Below, piece after piece: positions 34,641 through 46,261 of a DNA stretch of 64,000 nucleotides. Origin of the DNA: Calliphora vicina (taxonomy: Eukaryota > Arthropoda > Insecta > Diptera > Calliphoridae); the NCBI RefSeq assembly GCF_958450345.1, contig NC_088780.1, positions 38,525,667 to 38,589,666 of the forward strand. Direction: 5' to 3'. Made by a program: the position numbers and the translations under genes. Within the stretch, counting starts at the first letter, position 1; each line of letters opens with the position of its first letter. The notes below the pieces were generated by a model. That model ran no database searches, had not been told where the DNA came from, and saw nothing but the letters and a program-made list of their open reading frames with translations.

Positions 34641-35959
34641 CATATTTGTTAAATATAATAAAAATATAGAAAATAAAAAATGTAGAGAAAAATTGAACAA
34701 ATAAAAAATGAAAATAAAAACAGCAGCAGCAACAGCATCGTCATCAACAACAAAATCATTGTAAGTAAAATAAAATGAATAACTGCAGCAGATAAATTTT
34801 ATATATTTTTTCATTATTAAAAATGAGTAAACGAGTTTATAGTATTTTCACATAAAATTTCCATTCAAGTGAAAAAAATATAAAATAAAAAATAAAATAA
34901 AATAATTTTTAATCTTAATGTATATAAACACACTCACACATACACAAGTATATATATTTATAAATATTTATACATTCATCTGTATAAGCTTACACGCACA
35001 CCAACACATTAAAATTTATCCTTCACATGTCATGTGATAAATATGAGTTGTGTCTCATCTATGTGTGTGTTCAGAAAACAATGCACTGCAAAAGAAAAAT
35101 AAATAGAAAATAGAAAAAAAAATATAGAAAATAAAATGAAGAAAAATTCATCATTCACAAAACTAGAACATTAATTCCTTTAAGGCAATTTCCTACTATC
35201 TGAGATAAAAAAAATCCTAAATTATAGATTTTTTCATAGTAATCAGTTAAACGGACTCTTAGAAAGCTCCTACAATGTTTTGGAATGAAGATCGTATATT
35301 ATTTGTGAAAATAGTTGTATGTTGCAATTTGTAACGTTTCTGCTACAAAAACGTCACATACTTTAAGGCGATGTTGCTCAAATTCTTAGCATTTGGTTTT
35401 CAGATACTGGAGTACAGTTTTAAAGCTTAGGAACACCGAATATTGAAAAAGTCAAATATAAAAACCACACGATTATTTTCATTTTTGTACAAATCCTGAG
35501 ACAGAACTGTATAAAAAATTATTGAAAAAGAATTTGGTTTGGACAAAGTTCAATTCTACAACTATTTTTTAACAATGCGTTTCTGAATCTACATCTAGTT
35601 TTAATAAAATTAACCCTTTACTGCTGGAACTTTTTTACATGGAATTTTTTTCATAATTTAGATTGTTTTATTCAGAAATCTATTTACATTTATTTAGGTT
35701 GTCAATATCGTAATGTAGTATTGAAAACTGTATTTTTGACTTCAGGTTATTATGGGTTAGTGAAGTTAAAGTAAAAAAATATATTATATTTTTAATAGTT
35801 ATGGTTTTCCCTAATTAATTTGCCAAGTAAAAAACATTTTGTAAATTTTTCAAACTTTTGACAATTAAAAAATTCATGGAATACTTTTTTGAAAATTGTG
35901 ACAAAAAATGCATTTAATGGAATTTTTGGGAAGATATAATTTTTTCAAATTGAAAGTTA
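34641..35959. other. AT-rich single-copy-like stretch
   Basis: It contains (CAG)n/(CAA)n at 34720-34750, CACACA tracts at 34925-35010 and A-rich runs. No gene is recognised. Confidence 0.45.
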
Positions 35960-36032
35960 ATTATTATTTATAAATATTTTTAAATGAAATTTTACATTTA
36001 TATAAATTGTAAACAAATTTTTCAAAAATCTA

Positions 36033-36577
36033 AAAAAACAAGGAAGAGAGCTATATTTGGCTGTGCCGAATCTTATATACACTTCACCAAATTATACTTC
36101 AAAATACAAATTTCATATATCTTTAGGTAAACAAAATTATTTTTCCATAGTTGTTTTTTTTCATTTTTTGGAAATTTTTTAAATTATAAATTTTTTTTTT
36201 TTTAAATTTATTTTTTTTTCTAAATTTCGGGTTAAAAAAATCTTTTTTCCGATTTTGACCCATTCTAGGTCCAACTTACTATGATCATATACATATACAT
36301 CATTGCAAAGGTCTTTGAAATATCTATCATTAGATATCCATTAATGTCTATATTAATGACTTAGTAATCCAGATTTGGATCCCGAAGATATCTGGGGTCT
36401 TCAGAAAAGTGATTTCAACAGACAGACAGACAGACAGACGGACATGGCTTAATCGACTCCGCTATCTATAAGGATCCAGAATATATATAATTTATAGGGT
36501 CGGAAAATTATATTGTGGAAATTACAAACGGATTGACAAACTTTTATATACCCTTCCTATGAAGGTGAAGGGTATAA
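36033..36577 (+). mobile_element. Family B repeat (copy B5), both ends present
   Basis: The 5' end is ACAAGGAAGAGAGCTATATT with the hairpin TTGGCTGTGCCGAA. The (GACA)n block lies at 36420-36442 and TAATCGACTCCGCTATCTAT follows. The 3' hairpin is TATACCCTTCC...GAAGGGTATAAAAA. It is inserted in repeat L. Confidence 0.85.
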
Positions 36578-36628
36578 AAACAAAAATGGGATTTTTTTGC
36601 TTTTTTGCTATAATATCCATACCAGGGT

Positions 36629-37137
36629 CACAGAATATACAGAAGTGTCAAATTTGACGTTTAAAAAACGCCAAATCAGATGTTAGGGCAGTTCTCATAA
36701 AAAGAGATAGCAATATATTTTGTACTACAATATCAGTGATGTGTTAAAGCAAAACGCTATATACAACACGAATTTGGTAGACAAAGAAATGTGAACAAAA
36801 CAAATAAATTTGTAAGACAATTTTTTCGTAGTCTGTGGTACAAAATTTTTTAAAATGGAAAATTATAAAAATGTGTGTATTGTTTACGTGTAAATTTAAA
36901 AGAAACAAAATTCTTGGTTGTTTTTTGCATTTGCAAAATAAAACTCCACATGTACAATGGAAATTAAAAGTGAAATATTACAAAAATAAATGATTGCATC
37001 AAACTAAATCGGAAAGAAATTGAATTATTGCGGCAGAAAATTAAGACTAAAACAAAATAAAAAGGGCAGTTACTGAAAATGAAACAAATATAGAACTATA
37101 TTATTTTCTGTCTCGTGACGCCTCTGTATACTTTGTG
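36629..37137. mobile_element. TIR element with 7-bp target duplication CCAGGGT
   Basis: CACAGAATATACAGAAGTGT (then CA) and the reverse complement of the right end, CACAAAGTATACAGAGGCGT (then CA), form a 22-bp TIR. CCAGGGT occurs immediately outside both ends (36622-36628 and 37138-37144). The host is repeat L, seen without this insertion near 61.25 and 63.49 kb. It is 509 bp with no ORF. A 7-8-bp duplication fits hAT- or P-type transposition. Confidence 0.85.
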
Positions 37138-37295
37138 CCAGGGTCGTGGTTATCGGAACCCTTTACAAAATTAAGAACATAACGTGGCATCTAAAATGTG
37201 TTTTTGTATTGTGATATCGACTATGCGCTTTGTGCATTTATGCCCCAATATTGATATCAACATTTACAGAATTTTTCGGTATCAGATTCTATATA

Positions 37296-37880
37296 TGAGG
37301 AGCCGCAGGGCAATAGGTACTTTTTTGAGAATTTAAAAATTTTGGGAAATTGATTTTTTCTGATTTATTTCCCTCTTTGATTTTTCTATACCACTATGCT
37401 GTATTTGGTACTTTTTAAAAACATTCAGGATAGAAATCAGGTAAAACAATGCTGAAATTTATTTAAATAAAACTTGCATCAAATCAGTGTGGGACAAAAA
37501 GTACTAAAAAGTAGTAAAATCAAGAAAATTAAAATTTTATACAACATTATTAAGCCAATTTTGATTAAATTTTTAACATTGGTTCTTCCAGTCATGAAAA
37601 AATTTACTAACAGAGTGTTATTTGTAATTCGGGTGAGAAGGAGTAAATTTGATAAAATCCTATTAAACGATTACTTACTTTTACGTAAGTACTTTTTTAA
37701 AACATAATTTTTCTGGAGCACATGAACACAGATTTGAGTTTTTTGAGCCATAACATTGTCACAAAAAATTTCACCAAAGTGGAGTATTTGGAAATTTCAA
37801 ACTTGACGGATGTTCAATAGGGCGAATTTTTAATATTTTAAATTATTTAACTTATGGACAGAAAAGTTAGCTGATATGCT
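37296..37880. repeat. Partial family H element and flanking sequence
   Basis: ATATGAGGAGCCGCAGGGCA followed by ATAGGTACTTT matches the left TIR at 18229. No right end is found, so the limit is uncertain. A 77-codon frame at 37474-37707 is A/T-rich and unrecognisable. Confidence 0.55.
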
Positions 37881-38460
37881 TCTGGTATTAAAGTACCAAG
37901 GAGGGGAAACATATGGTACTTTTTGCATTTCATATAATAATGGATCTAGAAACATGAAATTAAGAATTTTTCAAATAATTTATTAATAAAGAACCTATAA
38001 TCATGATCATGCATGATCCTAAATGTTTTACAATTTACAAAAAGGGGTCTTATGGGTAGTTTTATTTCTACCAATAGTACTTTTTGAATATTTTATAATA
38101 ATGAACATAGAAACATTAAATTAAGCATAAATGGTTTTGTGTGAATGAAAATCTGAAGTGGGATAGACACACACGATCATGCACGAGTTAGAATTCACTA
38201 AGGGGGACGTAATTGTACTTTTTGTTTTTCTAATGGTACTATTTGAATTTCCTATAATAAACAAAAAAAAACACATATGGCCCTGAATGAAAAACCGCAG
38301 ATGTAGAATTAATACTATTTGTTATGCCTTTTAATGAAATTTTGTGTTTTTTCTTTAACAATGAACATAGAAACATGAAATTGCGCGAGTGAATGGAATT
38401 AAGTATTAATAAGATTTGGTAAATAAAAATAAAGTCTAAAAGGGGAGATCAGAACAATGG
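37880..38460. repeat. Degenerate tandem array (~155-bp units)
   Basis: Units carry (G/A)TACTTTTTG, then ATATAATAATG, then TAGAAACAT(G/T)AAATTAAG at about 37915, 38080, 38238 (decayed) and 38340. A GGGG-containing spacer (AAGGAGGGGAAA, AAAAGGGGTC, AAGGGGGACG) precedes each. Non-coding. Confidence 0.65.
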
Positions 38461-39319
38461 GTTTATTTTACATTATAACCGCTTATACATACATATTTAG
38501 TAATTTGTATGAAAATAGCTGGCTAATATTTTTCACACTCAACAAGAGTTTGCAAAATCATTGGGAGCTACACAATCAGCAATTTCAAAATGTTTACGAG
38601 CAGCAGGAGGATTCATCCAAAAGCAGGGAAATTGGGTACTATACGAATTGAAGCCGATAGACCTTGAAGGACGATTTGGGATGTCCGAAATGATACTTGA
38701 ACGCTATAAAAGAAAATAATTTTTGCACTTTTGAATAAAAATGGATCCATTATGATAACCAGAAGCGTAAGAGAACGTATGTGAAGCCCGGACAAGCAGC
38801 CGAATCGATAACTAAGCCAAATATATATGGCACTAAGGTAATGCTCTGTATTTGGTGGGAGCTGCTGAAATCTAACCATACCATCACACAGAGGGATTTT
38901 GGTCAAAAGGTAAATTTTTCAAACACTCAATTTCAAAAATCAAACGATGCAGTTTTGTAGAGAAATGTTTAAAGATGAAATGTACACTTATAGTTTCAAG
39001 AAAAATTTAATTTTATTTTAAAAAAATTTAAGTAAAGTCCATGCAAGGGTGTTAGCAATAATTTACTTATATTTTCACGCAATTCAGTGGTTTATATATG
39101 TATAATTTTTCTAGTAATACCATTTACCTTTAACATATTTGAAAAATATAACATTTCTCCATAAAAAAAAATTATGGGGATATCATAAACCATTAAGAAG
39201 ATATGCCCAAATCTATAAGTCTCTAAAAATTATTTTAATTTTGATTTTCGATGGAAAAAAAATGTAGCCCCACTTTCCCCCAAGCTGTCGAATAATAAAC
39301 GAAATATCAAAAAATTCTT

Positions 39320-40512
39320 ATCTATGTATGGGTTTCCTGGGCGGTGGGCCGATTTTATTGAAACTAGAAGGGCTTTCCTTTTTTGTTTCAATAAATGTAT
39401 ATACCAAATTTCTAGGCTGTTGCTTGGATATAAACAATTTTATGTGAAACAAGTAAGAGTGCTATATTCGGCTATGCCGAATCTTATATACCCTTCACCT
39501 TTGTTGTGGATGCATTATTATTTTTTATAATTAGTATATACACTTTCAGCGTACAGCATCCTAAATTTATCAAGAACACTTTTAAAAATTGTAGAAGTTA
39601 CAAACGAAACAAAACACCAAAAAACAAAGCAGTAAAACCAACACACAACCAAACATACGTTTTGTTGTATAAAAAACAACAACAACGCCAAACGAAACAA
39701 AACACCAAAAGAAAAATCAAAAACAAAGTACGCAAGCCAATGAAACCAACACACATCCAAACATACGTTTTGTTGTTTTTTTGTCAAAGCATGTAATAAA
39801 TTGTGTTTTTTTGATGAAATTTTCAGAGGTTGTCTCGGATTTTTGCTCATATCTCCGTTATTTATGGACGGATTTTGCTTATTTTAAATAGCAAAATTCT
39901 CGAAAGCATGTCTGACAGAATTGTTGAAGATTTGGATCCCGGAGATATCTGGGTCCTTCAGAAAATTGATTTCAACAGACTGACGGACAGACAGACAGAC
40001 TGACAGACGGACATGGCTTAATCGACTCCGCTATCTATAAGGATCCAGAATATATATACTTTATAGGGTCGCAAAATTATATTGTGGAAATTACAAACGG
40101 AATGACAAACTTATATATACCCTTCTCACGAAGGTGAAGGGTATAAAAATCAATTTGGATTGTATTGGCAGTGGGCGTTGGGCGTGGACGATTTTGATAA
40201 AATTGAATTTTTTTCTTAAGTTGGTTCATATAATACTCGGTGCCAAATTTCAATGCTCTACGACTACTCCTTATAATTTTTGCACAAAAATGTATTGCAT
40301 TTGGATTGCATGGGCGTTATGCGGTGGGCATTGCCGATTTTAATAAAACTTAGCATACGTTCTTTTTTTGTTTCGAAAAATATATGTACCAAATTTCTAG
40401 ACTTTTACTTGGATAGGAAAAATTTTATGCGAAAAAATCTATTTAGATTGTATAGGCAGTGGGAGTTGGGCATGGTCGATTTTGATAAAATTTTATTTAT
40501 TTTCGAACGCAA
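39320..40512 (+). repeat. Tandem-type repeat D, split by family B copy B6
   Basis: Units of about 150-200 bp carry 'TTGGATTGTATGGGCGGTGG', 'GATTTTGATAAAATT', 'TGTACCAAATTTCTAG', 'TTACTTGGATA' and 'AATTTTATG(C/T)GAAA'. One partial unit lies at 39320-39447 and about two at 40149-40512. Joining the flanks of B6 (ATTTTATGTGAAA + TCAATTTGGATTG) reproduces the unit junction seen at 40420-40450. Confidence 0.7.
39448..40148 (+). mobile_element. Family B repeat (copy B6) with an extra internal segment
   Basis: The 5' end is ACAAGTAAGAGTGCTATATT plus TTCGGCTATGCCGAA; the 3' end is TATACCCTTCTC...GAAGGTGAAGGGTATAAA. The usual A/T homopolymer part is replaced by a segment (39570-39790) with two copies of 'AACCAACACAC' / 'CCAAACATACGTTTTGTTGT' about 100 bp apart. 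Open frames on both strands there (39506-39850) are by-products of A-rich repeats. Confidence 0.8.
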
Positions 40513-40798
40513 CTGATTCGTTGAACTAGGATAGGCGAAAAACGCCTAGTATATGCGGCCAGACATGAAACAATAACAATCCATCATGACAACTCTCGGC
40601 CACATGTTGCAATATCTGTTAAAAAGTATTTAGAATGAAGTGGTTGCGATGTTTAGCCTTTTCCAGACCACTCCCTTTCTGGGATACTCTTCACTTTGGA
40701 ACAGAGTATTTGAAATTGGCTTGATTCGTTCTTGGCCTCAAAAGATGAGCAGTTCTTTTGGCTAGGAATCCATATGTTGACAGAAAGATGGGAAAAGG

Positions 40799-43168
40799 TT
40801 AGGTTAGGTTACGTGGGTTGCTCGCAATTTAGCGAGTTCACTGGGAGGCCTTGTGGCCCATTGTGATACCCTTAGAAATACTATTCCCTTATGCTGAAAA
40901 TTCGTACATAAAGTGAGAATAGTTTCCCTCCCTAATTTCGTTGACTATGTGATTCCTGTGATCCCCGTGGGAACCAACCGGTACTTCTAATAAATCTGAT
41001 CATATTTACTAGTGACACATCTCTGAGACAGTCCAGATCATGGAAAAGAGCTCTACCAAGAGTAGTATATGCTCTTGTAAGGCTGGGCATTCACATAGAA
41101 GGTTCTGTACCGATTCCTCCTCCTCGTAAGAAGCCTGATCGAATTCGTGCTAAGATACAAAAGAGTCCTAGTTCTATCCTCTGTCAGATTGGGACAGAGC
41201 ATTCTTGATATTCTACAAGTGATGATATTTGACCACCTGAGTTCCGTCTCACTCAAAGCCCATTCATCTATCAATCTCGATACTGTCACCAGGGGAGTGT
41301 GAATATCCCTTTGCGCTAGAGATACGTCCAGGGACGACCCGTTGGTTGCGCACTCATCAGATACTTCATTTCCCCGGATGCCCCCGTGTCCTGGAACCCA
41401 TATGAACTCGACGTGATGTTGTGTCAGTTGTGCCAGTGATTTGATACAATTGAGAAGACATTTCGAACTGATCACGTTGGAGTTAAGAGCCTTGATTGAT
41501 GCAAGGCTGTCCAAGTAGATATGTATAGTCGAATTTTCGAGATTCACTTCCCGGATTCTTCTCGCGGCTGTATCGATGGCATAAATCTCTGCCTGGAAAA
41601 CCGTGCAGGTATCGGGCATAGCTGTAACTTGTGAATAAAATACAAAATATAAATATTTTTTATATTATTATAGTTTTTGTTTCCAATTATAAATATTTAT
41701 TTTCCAAATTATTTATTAGTTAAATAAAGTATTTGTCTAATTTATTAATAATATTTACAGTTAAATTTATGCATATTTATATCTTTTAAAACCAAATAAA
41801 TTATAAATAAAATCATTTTATATTAGTTTAACTAAATTATATTGATATTTTTTAGAAAATAGTAAAATTTTGTATATTCAAATAAAACAAAGTTGAATAA
41901 AATTTAAATTTATTTCATTTATATACAAATAACATCAACTAATTTCTTTGGAATATTTATTCAAACAAAACACAAAAAACTAAAATTATTCAAACAAAAA
42001 ATTATTGAATAAAAATAATTCTAAAAAAACTTTAGAAATATTTTTATTTATCACAAATTTGAAACAAATAAATTTATTTTTCCAAAAATTACTGACTAGA
42101 AATAATTCTAATAAATGTTTTTATTTCACAATAATACTGATGTAAAATATCTTCTGATTGCATTCTGAGTTGAAAAAGTTAGTTCTCTGATATCTAATAT
42201 TCTATTTTTAAAAACTACTACTTAATCATTGATTATCACTAGAATATGGACACAGATTAATGGTTTCAATTGGAGGTTTAATAATAAAATTTAAATTGTG
42301 AAGAACAAAATTCATGAATTATTTTTAAAAACTGTTTTTAACTGTAACTAGTTGTTCAAAATGATCGTCTTACATGGCATTCCTCCTAGGTCTAAGTGAA
42401 ATTAGACGTTCAAAATATCGTTGAATTATTTTTGAGCATTGTTTTTGTTTGAAGGACCGAAGGATCTTTTTCATAATCCTCGGAAGAAAAATCTTTATCG
42501 TCCGAGCTCATTTTCACAAACAAAAATATTTTTTTATAAAATTTTTGAAAAATTTGTTGTTAAAATATTTGACTTTATTTTCACAAATAAAATTATTCAA
42601 AGAAAATTTCTATGAATAAAAGAGTATTCTAAATTTTTTAGTTGAATATTTAAATATTTTTCTTTTTTTTGGAGAAATAAAATTATTCAAAGAAAATTGC
42701 TTTGAATAAAATCTATCAACAAATTTTGGAATAAGTAAAATAATATTTTATTCATAACTAGTTGAATAAACTAATTTAATATTTAATTTTTACTATAAAA
42801 ATATAATTTGAAAATAATTACATGTTTTCATATTGATTAGAATATTTTAAAATCTATTCATTATATAATAAATAAAATACAACTTATTGTTACTAAAATA
42901 CAAATACTATTAGTATAATTTTATAAAAGTTTATTAAAAACTTTTAAGTATAATTTATTTAATATCGTATTCTATTGAAATCAAATAATATTTAATGCTT
43001 TATATTCTAAATAGATATATATTAATTAGTATCCTATTTTCAATAATATAGAATGATTTCAATATAAATTTATTTTTTTAAATATAACTAAAATTCAAAA
43101 ATAATTAAGTTTTTGGAAATATTTTGAATAAAAATATTCACAATTTACAGCTATGGTATCGGGTAATC
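40799..43168 (-). pseudogene. R1/LOA-like LINE fragment with RNase H domain, inserted in mariner and split by a TIR element
   Basis: This is the 3' part of an I-superfamily non-LTR retrotransposon. Reverse-strand coding runs from 43168, skips the 41617-43155 insertion, and reads LPDTCTVFQAEIYAI (RNase H Glu motif), IYLDSLASIKAL (Asp motif) and WVPGHGGIRGNEVSDECA (His and final Asp). The first RNase H Asp (TDGS) is lost by 5' truncation. RNase H removes RNA from the RNA/DNA hybrid during reverse transcription. A C-terminal zinc-finger-like part (QNLLCECPALQEHI) lies in a different frame near 41060-41120, so there is a frameshift. The 3' end is AACCTAACCTAACC. The mariner flank GATGGGAAAAGG occurs at both ends (40787-40798; 43169-43180), a 12-13-bp target duplication. 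Confidence 0.85.
41617..43155. mobile_element. 1.54-kb TIR element with 8-bp target duplication GTATCGGG
   Basis: The left end is CATAGCTGTAACTTGTGAAT. The right end reverse complement is CATAGCTGTAAATTGTGAAT. GTATCGGG lies immediately outside both ends (41609-41616; 43156-43163), inside the LINE RNase H coding sequence. The interior is extremely A/T-rich, with repeated TTGAATAAAA/TTATTCAAA words and no ORF of note. An 8-bp duplication with a CATxxxTG terminus suggests P-type or hAT-type mobilisation. Confidence 0.85.
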
Positions 43169-43291
43169 GATGGGAAAAGGTCATAGCTAACAATGGTCAA
43201 TACTTTGAATAAATTTATATTATACAAATATTTCAAAATAAAAGACAAATATTTTTAAAAAATTCCGCCTTTTGAAGTCATATACCCAATA

Positions 43292-44115
43292 CTAAATTAT
43301 TCATTTGATTGTTTTCCTTGCATTGTATTCTTTGAATTTATTACTTGTTTAATTATAGAAAAAAATTGTTTACAATTGGGGTAGCGAAGCGAAAAATCTC
43401 ACTAATTTAATTTCATTGTTCTTTGCATGTTAAGTTCTTAATACAGAATTTTCAATTCCTAGTATATACATATAATTTCAAAAGATTTCTTTGGGCTCTT
43501 TTCATGTCTGGCACTTGTACTTTTCATACTAATTTTCTATATTACGTGCTTTATTTGATGTGTTCTTTAACCTTAAAATTCCATTTCTATAAGCAATTTT
43601 TTGTGTAATGCCCCAGTATTTTACTTTCTCGCCATCAACAACTCTCTATTGGTTTGATCTGCCATTAGATGCTCGGGCAAAATAAAAAATCTGGAATAAA
43701 AAGAATAGAAATATTCTACAACATAAGCCAAGTAATATATAACAAATCTATGTTTGTTGGTCTGTCCGTCTGTCAGTCTGTATCTACGACTCCTTTGGTT
43801 TAATGTACAGAAGTGTAGGTGTATGGGTATGTGTGAGTATGTGTTGGTTTTTTGCAATACATTCATCTCTAAGGATTCAGATGGTGTCAATGAGCATAAT
43901 GATTGAGTGCATTATGTTCTTAATGTGGTAATATTTGCAATATTCGTGCTGTTCGTAACCCATGCGACGAGCAGCAACCACAGGCCAACAGCTGGTTAAA
44001 AAAAAAAATATGAAAAATGTTCATGCTCATGTTCGTTTTTCTTTAATTTTTTTCCTCATTGGTCGAGCTTATTTAAGTTTGAGTGTGTGAAAATCTGTCT
44101 ATACATACAAATATG
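43292..44115. other. Single-copy-like stretch
   Basis: No gene is recognised. TGT/GTGTGAGTATGTG tracts and a short frame at 43621-43890 (reverse) show no domain. Confidence 0.4.
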
Positions 44116-44117
44116 TA

Positions 44118-44416
44118 CATTAAGGTGGCCCCAGAAAAAAATTCTGGATGTTCAAAACTAACATTAAAATTATATTCTTTCGAAGATACCGTCTCTCATA
44201 ATTTTTGTTCTAGATTCAGTATTTGGTGAGCTTTCACATGATACTAATGTTTCCTTTCCAAGAATAATAAAGAAGGGACATTTTTACCCCTTGATCAAAC
44301 TAACCAAATACTAACGGCAAAACAAACATTATTCTCGTCAAGCTAAATAATCATTCGTTTTAGTATGGACCACTGACACCTTATTTTTCCTCCATACAAA
44401 CGGGGCCAACCTAATG
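44118..44416. mobile_element. 299-bp TA-flanked MITE
   Basis: The left end is CATTAAGGTGGCCCC and the right end reverse complement is CATTAGGTTGGCCCC. TA lies on both sides (44116-44117; 44417-44418). The first bases resemble those of the 2.1-kb palindrome (CATTAGAGTG). Non-coding. Confidence 0.85.
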
Positions 44417-45043
44417 TACATATGTCTGTGTATCTGTTTTTTTTACTTTCTTTCTTTTGTTGTTGTTCTCATTTTAATTGCATGAATTTCAGGATGTTTC
44501 GTTTAACATTTTCCACCAACAATAATTGCAACAACATCTTATGTATGTACGGATATGTGTGCACATATAAACGGAAAGAGCCAGCGAGTGTACACATTAA
44601 TTAAAGATAAATTGCCAGCACATTTTTCACAATTAAGTGGTTACAAGAATGTGAAAATGTCGGCAAAAAAAAAACAGCCATGTAACCAAAAAGGAATAAA
44701 TAAATAAATTGGTAGACAAATGAAGGACTTATGAGATTCTCGCCCAGTCAGTCATTTAGTGAGTAGCCACTGGTCTACTCAATGCTCATTAAAATATGAT
44801 GGCTGGATCAATGGGTCCGTTCATAAGTACGTGCAGTTTGGAATTTAGCATTCTTTTATAACAAATTATAAACAGTATTGGGAAATATGTATATTATGGT
44901 TGTGCTGTCTATAATTTGTTGTAATTGTTTAATATCTTCACATATGTATTTACAATTAATTGCTGTTTTTGGTTTTAATTGTTATGTATTCGTACTTGTA
45001 TTTTTATGTTTTTTTTTAACTTTCTTTGTTTTCATTTATATAA
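44417..45043. other. Unassigned AT-rich stretch
   Basis: No gene or repeat is recognised. The frame at 44422-44604 is T/C-rich low complexity. Confidence 0.35.
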
Positions 45044-46190
45044 CAAAAATATAACACAAAGCCTAGTATTTACAAAAACAGCAGAAAAATTAAGATTAAC
45101 CCTATATAGCACTTGGGGTTAAAATGAACACAAACTTCTAAAACCATAAAAAAAATTATGATTTTAAAAGTTTGGGTTCATTTTAACCCCAAGTGCTATA
45201 TAGGGTTAATCTTAATTTTTCTGCTGTTTTTGTAAATACTAGGCTTTGTGTTATATTTTTGTTAAGTTTCATCAAAATCGGCCCAATAATATACAACATT
45301 TCGCTCTTTAAATTAGAAACTCAAAATATTGAAAAATTTGACCTTCACGATTTAAGGTTTAGGGTCTTCCAATTTTATTAAAGCTTTCAGAGTATATTTA
45401 GAATTATCTGGACTATAATATTCTGAATTGGTTTTACTTAAAATTTATAACAGTAAGGAAATAGAGCACATTCGCCAAATAATTGGTTTTTCTCGAAAAT
45501 TTCGAAATTTAAATCGCAGGTACGGAAAAACTATGAGAGATATTTTCATATTTTTTTTCATATTTTTATTCCCTATTATGTTCTCAATAAATCCCAATGA
45601 GATGATAAAAAAACTCTGAAATTTGTTCCACAAAATTTTTAAAAATTTGAAAATGGAGTTTTGAAACTGCCGTTAAAAAAAAATTTATTTTTTTGGCCAT
45701 ACCTGCAAATAGGTTAACGGTATCCTACGAAGACAAAAACTCATACACAAGTAAATATGGATATATTTTAAGTAAAAATGAGCTTTTATTTTAATATTTA
45801 TCAAAATATGTTAATTTTGTTCCTACATTTCTTCTTCTAGTTGCCTGACACGTGGTAATGGCCTGGCGAATTTTTAATAACTTTAACATTTGTTGACCAA
45901 TTTCTGTTTTTTATGTCTCATTGGAACGACAATTACGTACACATTTCTATTCTTTTAAACTAAATTGCAAAATTAATTTTTTAATGGCAAAATTTTTACA
46001 AAAACTGAAAAAAATGCATTTTTTCCACTTGTAAATGCATCACAAAATTTCAGAGGGCTTGCGGCACGTCTTAACCCCAACCGATTTACCTAAAATTTTT
46101 TCAGGATGATTTTTTTACTAATGTTCACCAAACTGGGGGGTGAGAATGGCCAAAATCCAACTTTCGTTTATTAAGGTCCACACTAGTCTA
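45044..46190. mobile_element. Degraded relative of the palindrome (family E copy 2)
   Basis: The central inverted repeat is intact: arms at about 45044-45130 and 45178-45264, exact by eye over most of their length. They include CCCTATATAGCACTTGGGGT and its complement. The right arm continues to about 46190 and matches 33615-34638 at a lower level (TACCTGC(A/G)AATAGGTTAACG, GGCCTGGCGA). The left arm beyond 87 bp is lost. Short open frames at 45193-45633 follow this repeat. Confidence 0.8.
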
Positions 46191-46261
46191 GATATGTTCA
46201 CAAAAGTTGTTCAGCTTTACCGGGGTCCATTGATTTTCAGAATCTAAAATCGTCAAACTGA

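Larger units (their letters stand above)
35960..37285 (+). repeat. Dispersed repeat L copy 1, split by two insertions
   Basis: Pieces at 35960-36032, 36585-36628 and 37138-37285 match the order in the copies at 60845-61285 and 63185-63600: TTTTTAAATGAAATTTTACA, then TTTTTTGCTATAATATCCAT, then GTTATCGGAACC and GATATCGACTATGCG. Family B copy B5 interrupts the first junction and a TIR element with a target duplication interrupts the second. Confidence 0.75.
38515..43289 (+). pseudogene. mariner relic (copy 4) in three pieces, host of nested insertions
   Basis: Piece 1 (38515-38895) has the helix-turn-helix region LNKSLQNHWELHNQQFQN, then IGYYTN at the WVPYEL position, LERYKRK, a WIHYDNQKRK-like run (~38745-38770), PGQAAESIT and LWWELLKSNHTIT. 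Piece 2 (about 40505-40798) continues with RTQLIR, a HHDNSRPHVAISVKKYLE-like run, a PFLGYSSLW segment at the DYYLF position, and IHMLTERWEK. Piece 3 (43181-43289) gives VIANNGQYFE, a stop, then the 3' TIR ending AGTCATATACCCAA before TA. Together they form one element whose transposase frame carries frameshifts and stops. Between pieces 1 and 2 lie repeat D and family B copy B6; between pieces 2 and 3 an R1-like LINE that itself contains a TIR element. The 5' TIR is missing. Confidence 0.8.

Noticed and set aside
39506..39850. Opposed frames of 96 and 110 codons
   Set aside because: Both derive from a duplicated A-rich segment inside a family B repeat.
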